Shown here piece after piece: positions 15,324 through 20,953 of a stretch of 20,953 nucleotides of DNA; position 1 is the first letter of the stretch, and each line of letters opens with the position of its first letter. The DNA comes from Verrucomicrobia bacterium UBA6775. Its GTDB lineage: Bacteria > Verrucomicrobiota > Verrucomicrobiia > Limisphaerales > UBA1096. A model generated the notes under the pieces. That model was not told the DNA's origin and did no database searches. It saw only the letters and a list, made by a program, of their open reading frames with translations. Where the stretch lies: positions 1 to 20,953 of the forward strand of contig DKGH01000067.1 in assembly GCA_002453165.1 (NCBI GenBank). The letters are read 5' to 3'. The position numbers were made by a program, and so were the translations under genes.

Positions 15324-16078
15324 TGAGACCAGTTCTGGCATTACCAGAGTTGAACCCGGTGCCGTTGACTCCAGGAACATTGTATTTGGTCGCGACTCCC
15401 ATCGGTAACATGGAGGACATCACGCTGCGGGCGATCCGAACGCTGCGTGACTGTGATCTCGTGGCGGCAGAGGACACGCGTCACACTGGTATACTGCTCA
15501 AACGGTTGCGCTTGGCCAAGCGGCAGGTCAGTACCCACAAGTTCAACGAAGCCAAGCGGGCGGGAGAAATCATTTCGATGCTCGAGCAGGGCGGAACGGT
15601 CGCGCTGGTCAGCGATGCTGGCAGCCCGGGAATCAGCGATCCCGGCCAGCGGGTGGTCGAGGCGGTGTTGGCGGCCGGCCAGCGGGTGGAGCCAGTCCCG
15701 GGGGCTTGTGCATTGATCGCAGCTCTCACGGCCAGCGGACTACCGACGGATGAGTTTCATTTTTGCGGCTTTCTCCCGGTCAAAAGCGGCCAGCGGGCCA
15801 AGCGCTTGGCCAAGCTGCTGGATTTGCCGGGAACTTTGGCCATGTACGAATCACCCTATCGCATTACCAAACTGCTCGGTGAACTGGCTGAACTGGCCCC
15901 GGCCCGCGAGGTGGTCTTGGCCCGTGAATTGACGAAAAAATTTGAGCAAATTCAGCGGGGCACAGCTATGGAATTGCTCGAGCGTTACGGGGAGAAAAAA
16001 CCGAAAGGCGAGTTCGTCGTGTTAGTTGGTCAGGCGCTTGGTTCAGCGGGAAAACAATCCGCGGATGAGATGAATTAG
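15323..16078 (+). CDS. rsmI: 16S rRNA (cytidine(1402)-2'-O)-methyltransferase RsmI
   Basis: The product has 251 residues. RsmI uses S-adenosylmethionine to methylate the ribose of C1402 in the decoding centre. The tetrapyrrole-methylase fold is shown by GTLYLVATPIGNMEDITLRAI (about 18-38), LVAAEDTRHTGILLKRL, ALVSDAGSPGISDPG (about 94-108), VEPVPGACALIAALTASGLP and FCGFLPVKSGQR. Its start overlaps the stop of the M48 gene by one base (15323), so translation is probably coupled. Two TTGGCCAA sites lie inside (15512, 15806), both read as Leu-Ala-Lys. The last 36 bases overlap a convergent small ORF on the minus strand. Confidence 0.96.
   Translation: MRPVLALPELNPVPLTPGTLYLVATPIGNMEDITLRAIRTLRDCDLVAAEDTRHTGILLKRLRLAKRQVSTHKFNEAKRAGEIISMLEQGGTVALVSDAGSPGISDPGQRVVEAVLAAGQRVEPVPGACALIAALTASGLPTDEFHFCGFLPVKSGQRAKRLAKLLDLPGTLAMYESPYRITKLLGELAELAPAREVVLARELTKKFEQIQRGTAMELLERYGEKKPKGEFVVLVGQALGSAGKQSADEMN
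15508..15522. repeat. Iterated palindrome, 15 of 16 bases, inside rsmI
   Basis: GCGCTTGGCCAAGCG encodes Arg-Leu-Ala-Lys-Arg near residue 65 of RsmI. Confidence 0.88.
15798..15815. repeat. Iterated palindrome with shifted half-copy, inside rsmI
   Basis: CCAAGCGCTTGG (15798-15809) overlaps TTGGCCAA (15806-15813). The translated stretch is AKRLAKLL. Confidence 0.85.
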
Positions 16079-16231
16079 CCCGGCGATGTTGCCGATGAGG
16101 ATCAGTCCGTAAATTCCACGCAACGTCCATTGAACGCCGGGTGGCATCGGCTCGAGTGTAGCCTTCAACCCAAACAGGCAAAACAATGAAGCGGCCATGA
16201 CGAGGAAGGATAGGATGATGCGAACGACCAT
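16043..16231 (-). CDS. Small two-helix membrane protein, unrecognised
   Basis: The predicted product has 62 residues. It has two hydrophobic segments, about 3-21 (VRIILSFLVMAASLFCLFG) and 38-57 (GIYGLILIGNIAGLIHLIRG), joined by a short loop with a PMPPG turn. I do not recognise a family. Its 3' end overlaps the end of rsmI by 36 bases in convergent orientation. No Shine-Dalgarno site is visible. Support comes from the amphipathic, membrane-like composition and from filling an otherwise empty gap. It could be spurious. Confidence 0.5.
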   Translation of the reverse strand: MVVRIILSFLVMAASLFCLFGLKATLEPMPPGVQWTLRGIYGLILIGNIAGLIHLIRGLFSR

Positions 16232-16305
16232 ATTGTCTATCTTATCTTAGCCAAAGAGTTGGCGCTTGGCAATTCCGGGGTAGTCGCTACTATCCGTGCC
16301 GCACC

Positions 16306-17550
16306 ATGAAAGGAATCATCACGATTGGTTTAATGACGATCGCCGTAGCGGTTCAAGCGGCGCCTCACTACCAGGTTTTGACAAGCACGAAGCGAGACAT
16401 CAACACTGAGAGTTGGCAGTTAACCAGCAGCGAGTTTCCCGGTTACAAGGGCAAGGCGCGTTGGTCGATCAACAAGCGCACTCTTCACGGGGGCAAGCAG
16501 GAGGGGGTTGGCTTGATCGAGGTCGACAATGGCGAACTCCAGTTTCGAGTGATCCCGACCCGCGGGATGAGTGTCCTCGACGTGACGATGGGCGACGTGC
16601 GGCTTGGCTGGAATTCGCCGGTTAAGGAGGTGGTGCACCCGAGCTACGTCAACCTCCACGATCGCGGCGGGCTTGGTTGGTTGGACGGGTTCAACGAGTG
16701 GATGGTGCGGTGCGGACTTTCATTTGCGGGGCACCCGGGGGAGGATAAATTTATCAACAACGTCGGTGCGGAGGCGACGATGGACCTGACGTTGCACGGT
16801 AAAATCGGGAACATCCCGGCTTCCGAGGTGGTTGTGGTCGTGGATAAAAAGGCGCCGCACCGCATTCGCATTCGCGGTCGTGTCAACGAGGTGTCGTTCT
16901 ACGGGCCAAACCTCAGCATTTGGACGGAGATCAGCACCGTGCCGGGTTCAAACGAGTTTCGGATCAGCGATGAGTTGACCAACAACGGCACGTTCGACGA
17001 GGAATTCCAGATCATCTACCACGCGAATTTTGGCCGTCCGTTGTTGGGCAAGGGCGCAAGGATGCTGACTGCCTCGACCAAGATCGTGCCGTTCAACGAC
17101 AACGCAGCCAAGGCGATCGACAAGCAGGAAGTTTACCCTGCGCCAACCAAGGGCTTCACCGAGGAGGTCTACAAGATTTATCCAAAGGCTGACAAGGCCG
17201 GTAATGCCACGGCAGTGCTCGTTAATCCCAAAGGCGATCGCGGCGTGACAATGTCGTGGCCGGTCAAGCAGTTGCCGTTTTTGACGCAGTGGAAAAACAC
17301 GGCAGCGGAAACCACTGGCTACGTGACCGGCATTGAGCCGGGCACCGGTTTCCCGCATAACCGGAACTATGAGCGCAAGTTTGGTCGTGTGCCGAAGTTG
17401 GCTCCGGGCAAAACCCGGTCATTTGACCTGGATTTTAGAATCCTCGGAAGCAAGGCCGATGTGGAAACTGCTGCTGGTGCCATCAAAAAACTGCAGGGAT
17501 CAACTAGCCCGGAGATTCAAAAGGAGCCAGAAGCGCTGCCTGAAGAATAA
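16306..17550 (+). CDS. Exported DUF4432 (aldose-epimerase-like) protein
   Basis: The product has 414 residues. A signal peptide covers about 1-19 (MKGIITIGLMTIAVAVQAA). The remainder matches the DUF4432 pattern related to galactose mutarotase: FRVIPTRGMSVLDVTMGDVRLGWNSPV (about 79-105), GWLDGFNEWMVRCGL, LSIWTEISTVPGSNEFRISDELTNNGTFDEEFQIIYHANFGRPLL, and near the end YVTGIEPGTGFPHNRNYERKFGRVPKLAPGKTRSFDLDFRIL. The conserved arginine, aspartate and histidine residues in these stretches are compatible with sugar binding. The family is usually cytoplasmic; here export is indicated. The next gene starts 92 bases later and is also exported and sugar-related in context. The enzymatic role is inferred from fold only. 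Confidence 0.88.
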   Translation: MKGIITIGLMTIAVAVQAAPHYQVLTSTKRDINTESWQLTSSEFPGYKGKARWSINKRTLHGGKQEGVGLIEVDNGELQFRVIPTRGMSVLDVTMGDVRLGWNSPVKEVVHPSYVNLHDRGGLGWLDGFNEWMVRCGLSFAGHPGEDKFINNVGAEATMDLTLHGKIGNIPASEVVVVVDKKAPHRIRIRGRVNEVSFYGPNLSIWTEISTVPGSNEFRISDELTNNGTFDEEFQIIYHANFGRPLLGKGARMLTASTKIVPFNDNAAKAIDKQEVYPAPTKGFTEEVYKIYPKADKAGNATAVLVNPKGDRGVTMSWPVKQLPFLTQWKNTAAETTGYVTGIEPGTGFPHNRNYERKFGRVPKLAPGKTRSFDLDFRILGSKADVETAAGAIKKLQGSTSPEIQKEPEALPEE

Positions 17551-17585
17551 GTATGCGCGTCGCGAAGTAAGCCGGTTTGCTTTTT

Positions 17586-17600
17586 GCGCTTGGCCAAGCG
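17586..17600. repeat. Iterated palindrome, 15 of 16 bases, between two exported-protein genes
   Basis: GCGCTTGGCCAAGCG lies 43 bases before the DUF6807 start, just downstream of a T-run (17580-17585). It is non-coding if the ATG at 17643 is the start. Confidence 0.88.
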
Positions 17601-17642
17601 ATGGATGATTCCCATAGTCCGCGCCCTGATTTGATTCGAGAA

Positions 17643-18632
17643 ATGAAAATGAAATCTTTGACTCCCTTGGTAGCGGCGTTGGCCTTCGTGGTGATTGCGC
17701 CCTTGGCCAAGGCCGATTGGAAAATTGTCGAGAAAGCGAATCCGCTTGGCCCGGGTAGCGCGGTCGACGTGCTGCAAGACGGCAAGCCGGTGGCACGCCT
17801 CGTGCACGGCGAAGGCCAAATCAAACCGTTCCTGCATGTGTTCGGAACGGATGGCGAACTCGTCACCAACCCGGGCCTCGACAAGGCAGGGAAGGGTGCT
17901 GGGCTTTTCAACCATCATCGCGGCATCTTCATCGGCTGGAACAAGGTTTCATCCGATCTCGGTAACTACGACATGTGGCATCGGGGCGGCCCGGGGCAGG
18001 GTCGATACGACATCGTGAAATTTGAAAATACGACGACCAAAAACTCCGGCTCGATCGTTGCCCTCATCAAATGGCGTGCGACAAAAAAGGACGCCTCCGG
18101 CAGTGATGTGATCATCTCGGAGCGTCGTACGTTTCGCGTCTTTCGTCCCGCCGGGAAGCACACCCAAATCGACGCCAGTTTTGAACTGAAAGCTGAGCGG
18201 GATGTCAGTCTTGGTGGCGATCTGCAACATGCCGGTGTTCACTTCCGCGCCCACACAGAGGTGGCAAAACGCAACAAGGAAACCAGCTATCTCTGGGAGC
18301 CAAGCGAAGCCAAGGGCGGCGGGCGTGTCATCCACGACAACCACCAGTGGGCGAGGCTTCTTTTTCCGATCGGCAAACGCTGGTACACCGCCCAGGAAAT
18401 GAATTCCCCGAAAAACGGAGTGAAGGAATTGTCCTGGAGGGACTATGGTCGCTTTGGCTATTTTCTGCCCAAGTCGCTTAAAAAAGGGGAGCCATTCAAT
18501 CTGAAATTCCGCTTCGCCATCGAGGAGGTCGATGCGCCGGCCAACGCGCCCAAGCAGTCCGAGGAGCAGATTAAAAAATCCCAAAAAAAATGCGTTGGCC
18601 GCTACGAGGCATTTTTGAAATCGATCGATTGA
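17643..18632 (+). CDS. Exported DUF6807 (PmoA-like) protein
   Basis: The product has 329 residues. A signal peptide (about 1-22, ending APLAKA before DWK) is evident. The family pattern includes LFNHHRGIFIGWNKV (about 82-96), DMWHRGG, GRYDIVKFEN, ERRTFRVFRPAG, IDASFELKAERDVSLGGDLQHAGVHFRAH and GKRWYTAQEMNSPKN. This family (PF14100) was called PmoA or methane oxygenase, a name not backed by function; these proteins occur with carbohydrate-processing genes in this phylum. I chose the ATG at 17643 because it places the signal peptide correctly; the frame is open from 17577. A TTGGCCAA site at 17703-17710 encodes Leu-Ala-Lys at the predicted signal-cleavage region. Confidence 0.88.
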   Translation: MKMKSLTPLVAALAFVVIAPLAKADWKIVEKANPLGPGSAVDVLQDGKPVARLVHGEGQIKPFLHVFGTDGELVTNPGLDKAGKGAGLFNHHRGIFIGWNKVSSDLGNYDMWHRGGPGQGRYDIVKFENTTTKNSGSIVALIKWRATKKDASGSDVIISERRTFRVFRPAGKHTQIDASFELKAERDVSLGGDLQHAGVHFRAHTEVAKRNKETSYLWEPSEAKGGGRVIHDNHQWARLLFPIGKRWYTAQEMNSPKNGVKELSWRDYGRFGYFLPKSLKKGEPFNLKFRFAIEEVDAPANAPKQSEEQIKKSQKKCVGRYEAFLKSID

Positions 18633-18636
18633 GCGA

Positions 18637-18656
18637 TCGCTTGGCCAAGCGCTTGG
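18637..18656. repeat. Iterated palindrome with shifted copy, before hisC
   Basis: The core TTGGCCAA (18641-18648) merges into CCAAGCGCTTGG (18645-18656). The octamer GCGATCGC (18633-18640) directly abuts it on the left. It lies 12 bases before the hisC start, so it would be in the 5' leader or the promoter. Confidence 0.9.
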
Positions 18657-18668
18657 TTTGATTATTCC

Positions 18669-19766
18669 ATGTCGATTTGCGACAATCTGAATCCGTCCCT
18701 TCGCAGTCTTCCGGTGTATCAGCCGGGGCGACCGATCGAGGAGGTGGCCCGCGAACTTGGCCTCGTGCCGGCTGAAATCATCAAGGTTGCCTCCAATGAA
18801 AATCCGCTTGGCCCCAGCCCGAAGGCGATCGAGGCCATGCAGGCTGCAGTAAATCAAAGCCACCTTTATCCGGACGGCAACGCGTTTTACCTGAAAAACA
18901 AACTAGCAGCAAAATTGGACTTGGAGCCGAATAACATCATTCTGGGCAACGGCTCCAATGAGATTATCGAGTTTGTTTCCCACGCGTTGCTTGGCCCCTC
19001 CGATGAGATTGTTGTTTCGCAATATTGTTTCGCGATCTATCCGCTCGTTGCAATGATGATGGGTGCGAAGGTCAACGCCGTGCCGGCTATTGAATACGGA
19101 CACGATCTCCCGGCGATGCTCAATGCGATCACGCCGGAAACGCGAATCGTTTGGGTCGCCAATCCGAATAACCCTACCGGCACCTTGGCCAAGCCGGACG
19201 ACGTTCGAGCGCTTGTTGAAAGCGTACCGGACGATGTGTTGCTGGTGATGGATGAGGCCTACTATGAATTTCTCGACGCCCCGGTTGACCTGCTGCCATT
19301 GATTCGTTCCGGGGACAAACCAAACCTTTTGGTGATGCGCACCTTCTCCAAAATCTACGGATTGGCTGGGTTGCGAATCGGGTACGGTTTTGGCCATCCT
19401 GATTTTATTTCAGCGCTCGAGAAAGTGCGGCAGCCGTTTAACACGAACTCCATCGCCCAGGCCGGCGCGATGGCTGCGCTGGACGATGGCGATCATCTTC
19501 TAGACACACGGAAGGTCAACGCCGAAGGACTGCAGTATTTCGAATCATTTTGCGAAGAGAATGGATACGAGTTCGTCCCGTCCGCAGCCAACTTCGTCTT
19601 GATTCGAGTCGGTGACGGCCAGGACATTTTCGAGGCGCTTCAAAAACAGGGCGTCATCACTCGACCGATGGGCGGCTACGGCCTGCCTGAATGGATTCGC
19701 CTCTCTATCGGCTCCGCCGATGAAAACAAACGCGCCGCCGAAGCCCTCAAAGCCGCGTTGACCTGA
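18669..19766 (+). CDS. hisC: Histidinol-phosphate aminotransferase HisC
   Basis: The product has 365 residues, a normal length. HisC is a PLP enzyme that converts imidazole-acetol phosphate to histidinol phosphate in histidine synthesis. Family landmarks are VYQPGRPIEEVARELG at the N-terminus, KVASNENPLGPSPKA (about 39-53), the cofactor residues Asn168 in NPNNPTG, Asp195 in MDEAYYEF, the Schiff-base Lys228 in RTFSKIYGLAGLR, and Arg236. The C-terminal GVITRPMGGYGLPEWIRLSIG is also typical. No other his gene is beside it. A TTGGCCAA site at 19185-19192 encodes Leu-Ala-Lys just after NPNNPTG. The upstream sequence has no Shine-Dalgarno site but has an iterated palindrome. Confidence 0.96.
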   Translation: MSICDNLNPSLRSLPVYQPGRPIEEVARELGLVPAEIIKVASNENPLGPSPKAIEAMQAAVNQSHLYPDGNAFYLKNKLAAKLDLEPNNIILGNGSNEIIEFVSHALLGPSDEIVVSQYCFAIYPLVAMMMGAKVNAVPAIEYGHDLPAMLNAITPETRIVWVANPNNPTGTLAKPDDVRALVESVPDDVLLVMDEAYYEFLDAPVDLLPLIRSGDKPNLLVMRTFSKIYGLAGLRIGYGFGHPDFISALEKVRQPFNTNSIAQAGAMAALDDGDHLLDTRKVNAEGLQYFESFCEENGYEFVPSAANFVLIRVGDGQDIFEALQKQGVITRPMGGYGLPEWIRLSIGSADENKRAAEALKAALT

Positions 19767-19771
19767 CGCAA

Positions 19772-19845
19772 GGTAGGGACGGCTGTCGCAGCCGTCCTAA
19801 ATAGAATTCACGACCAAGGCCGGCTCGGAGAGTCAGCCCTATGCC
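19772..19845. repeat. Hairpin-forming dispersed-repeat-like element after hisC
   Basis: A perfect 9-bp stem, GGACGGCTG (19777-19785) with CAGCCGTCC (19789-19797), has a 3-base loop and begins 10 bases after the hisC stop. Further on, GGCTCGGAGAGTCAGCCCTA (19822-19841) ends with CCCTA, the complement of the TAGGG at 19774-19778. The unit has the form of a REP-type element with inverted ends. It could end hisC transcription, but no T-run follows the hairpin. Confidence 0.6.
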
Positions 19846-19849
19846 TTTT

Positions 19850-20339
19850 TCAGTCGCCATCGGTCAGCGGCCAATCGAACTGGATGCGTTTGCCGTTGCA
19901 CAGCAACTTCAGGGGTAGTTTTTCTCCCACCTCATGGTTGAGTTTCACGTGCATGTTGAACTGCTGGGCATCTCCAGTGCGGTCTTGTACGGCTTGGGCT
20001 TGCCTAATTTTCCTGCGAGCCCGTTTTTGTTATTCGGATAATCTTCGTGAAGAACGAGCACGCGTCGCATTGTTTTCTCGAGGGATGCGATGGAGTTGTA
20101 GGCGTCGAACCCCTTGCAGGCGTGGCAGGGGACGCATCGAAACGTGACAAACAACGGCTTGTTGGTGCGCTTGGCCTCGGCACGTGCGGCGTCGATGTTG
20201 TTGTAGATCCAAAATCCGCGCCCCGGGCGTTTTCGTCCTGCAAAACGTCAAGCAGCTTGGTTTGGCTGAATCCCGCTTGGCCAAGTGCAACGAGCAACGA
20301 AGCCAGGAGAATGTTGGAGAAGTGTTTTGTTTTCATCAT
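19850..20339 (-). pseudogene. Frame-disrupted exported thioredoxin-like gene
   Basis: Three pieces in three reading frames together look like one gene. The first (from ATG at 20339) encodes a signal peptide (MMKTKHFSNILLASLLVALG...) and TKLLDVLQDENARG. The second, after a shift near 20219-20232 in a GGGGC/CCCGGG-rich stretch, encodes RGFWIYNNIDAARAEAKRTNKPLFVTFRCVPCHAC, a thioredoxin-like pattern with a CxxCxxC motif, and stops at 19945. The third, in the remaining frame, encodes a plausible C-terminus (FNMHVKLNHEVGEKLPLKLL...IQFDWPLTDGD) ending at 19850; the switch to it lies near 19970-20020. The pieces suggest two indels. The cause may be real decay or errors in the sequence. The signal peptide contains a TTGGCCAA site at 20277-20284. 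The link between the second and third pieces is the weaker inference. Confidence 0.6.
20270..20290. repeat. Iterated palindrome in the signal peptide of the thioredoxin-like gene
   Basis: CGCTTGGCCAAGTGC has its core at 20277-20284. It is read on the minus strand as Ala-Leu-Gly-Gln-Ala within the signal peptide. A degenerate relic, CGCTTGCCAAG, lies about 130 bases away at 20410-20420, before fabI. Confidence 0.85.
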
Positions 20340-20450
20340 GATTCAAGAGGTTGTCTAACGAGGAGAATCTGACGCGCGCTTGGTTGAATCTGCAAGGCCT
20401 TTTCTTCCCGCTTGCCAAGTGAGCGGTTTTTCAATACTGCTGACCGGCAG

Positions 20451-20953
20451 ATGAGTAAACCACTCGAGGGAAAAACCGGTGTTGTCTTTGGGGTAGCTAA
20501 CAAGAATTCGATTGCATGGGGAATCGCGAAGGCGTGGCATGAGGCAGGGGCCAGGCTGGCTTTCACCTATCAGGGGGAAAGGCTCAAGGGAAAGGTTGAA
20601 AAACTGGTGGCTGATTTTGGTGGAGACACGCTAATCAATGAGTGCGACGTGAGTAGCGATGAGGATATTGACCGTGTATTTGGGGAAGTCGGAGCGCATT
20701 TCAACGGCAAACTCGACATGTTGCTGCATTCGGTGGCGTTTGCGCCGCGCGAGGCGCTTGAGGGCCGTTTTGTCGATACAACGCGTGAGGCATTTTCCAC
20801 AGCGCACGATATCAGTGCCTACTCGCTGGTGGCCTTGACCAAGCGCGCAGCACCATTGATGACCGATGGAGGCAGCATCATCGGTATGAGCTATTATGGT
20901 GCGGAGAAAGTGATCAAACATTACAATGTCATGGGCGTGGCCAAGGCGGCGCT
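20451..20953 (+). CDS. fabI: Enoyl-[acyl-carrier-protein] reductase FabI, 5' part
   Basis: The gene runs off the window; 167 codons are present of about 260 expected. FabI reduces enoyl-ACP with NADH in the last step of fatty-acid elongation. The N-terminal GVVFGVANKNSIAWGIAKAWHEAGARLAFTY is the FabI-type nucleotide-binding pattern. LLHSVAFAPREALEGRFVDTTREAF is the family stretch after the fourth strand. The catalytic pair is Tyr and Lys separated by six residues in HYNVMGVAK, close to the window edge. It diverges from the thioredoxin-like gene with 111 bases between. No Shine-Dalgarno site precedes the ATG. Confidence 0.95.
   Translation, partial: MSKPLEGKTGVVFGVANKNSIAWGIAKAWHEAGARLAFTYQGERLKGKVEKLVADFGGDTLINECDVSSDEDIDRVFGEVGAHFNGKLDMLLHSVAFAPREALEGRFVDTTREAFSTAHDISAYSLVALTKRAAPLMTDGGSIIGMSYYGAEKVIKHYNVMGVAKAA

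Noticed and set aside
13704..18640. HIP1 octamer GCGATCGC at 13704, 17234 and 18633
   Set aside because: Three copies in 21 kb are above chance, but far fewer than for TTGGCCAA and than in HIP1-rich cyanobacteria; CGATCG-containing codons in a GC-rich genome may explain them.
19884..20358. Plus-strand open frames opposite the thioredoxin-like gene (19884-20147, 20047-20358)
   Set aside because: The minus strand here has a signal peptide and a CxxCxxC thioredoxin-like core; the plus-strand frames show no protein features.
1..20953. CRISPR array, tRNA, rRNA, integrase, transposase or phage genes
   Set aside because: None was seen. The repeats in the window are dispersed and palindromic and lack the regular spacing of a CRISPR array.

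Overview
The window looks like a chromosomal segment of a Verrucomicrobiota bacterium, or of a close relative in the Planctomycetes-Verrucomicrobia-Chlamydiae group. The pointers are a Planctomycete-type cytochrome c domain fused to WD40 propellers, a Tat-exported Gfo/Idh/MocA oxidoreductase, exported DUF1080, DUF4432 and DUF6807 (PmoA-like) proteins, a sugar isomerase/epimerase, a near absence of Shine-Dalgarno sites, and GC/CAGAGG-rich dispersed repeats between genes. This assignment is inferred from gene content only; there is no rRNA or tRNA in the window.  Layout: 1-351 is non-coding and holds repeats and a terminator. A minus-strand Tat-exported dehydrogenase (352-1743) diverges from a 1081-residue cytochrome c/WD40/coiled-coil protein (1904-5149). 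A YefM-YoeB toxin-antitoxin pair (5190-5710) and a serine esterase (5731-6837) follow, in DNA that looks less GC-rich. Ribosome recycling factor (minus, 6844-7404) diverges from quinolinate synthase nadA (7514-8512), then comes an exported DUF1080 protein (8581-9237). An inverted-repeat element (9239-9392) precedes a minus-strand Bax inhibitor-1/YccA membrane protein (9446-10180). A sugar isomerase/epimerase and an exported glycoside-hydrolase-like beta-propeller protein form a pair (10307-12590). LemA, an M48 protease with a TerB-like tail, and rsmI form a compact block (12681-16078). A small membrane ORF lies antisense to the end of rsmI. Exported DUF4432 and DUF6807 proteins (16306-18632), hisC (18669-19766), a frame-disrupted thioredoxin-like gene (minus, 19850-20339) and the 5' part of fabI (20451 to the window edge) complete the segment.  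Function: housekeeping genes (frr, nadA, rsmI, hisC, fabI) are interleaved with exported proteins of the kind that process plant or algal carbohydrates: Gfo/Idh, DUF1080, DUF4432, DUF6807, the isomerase and the beta-propeller. The second group may work together on sugar oxidation, epimerisation and hydrolysis in the periplasm, but they are not one operon.  The most striking signal is not a gene. The palindromic octamer TTGGCCAA, usually extended to GCGCTTGGCCAAGCGC, occurs 20 times in 21 kb, against about 0.3 expected by chance. It sits both inside genes, where it is read as Leu-Ala-Lys(-Arg) or Leu-Gly-Gln(-Ala), and between genes. It behaves like a highly iterated palindrome, comparable in style to HIP1 of cyanobacteria or to DNA uptake sequences, but with a different sequence.
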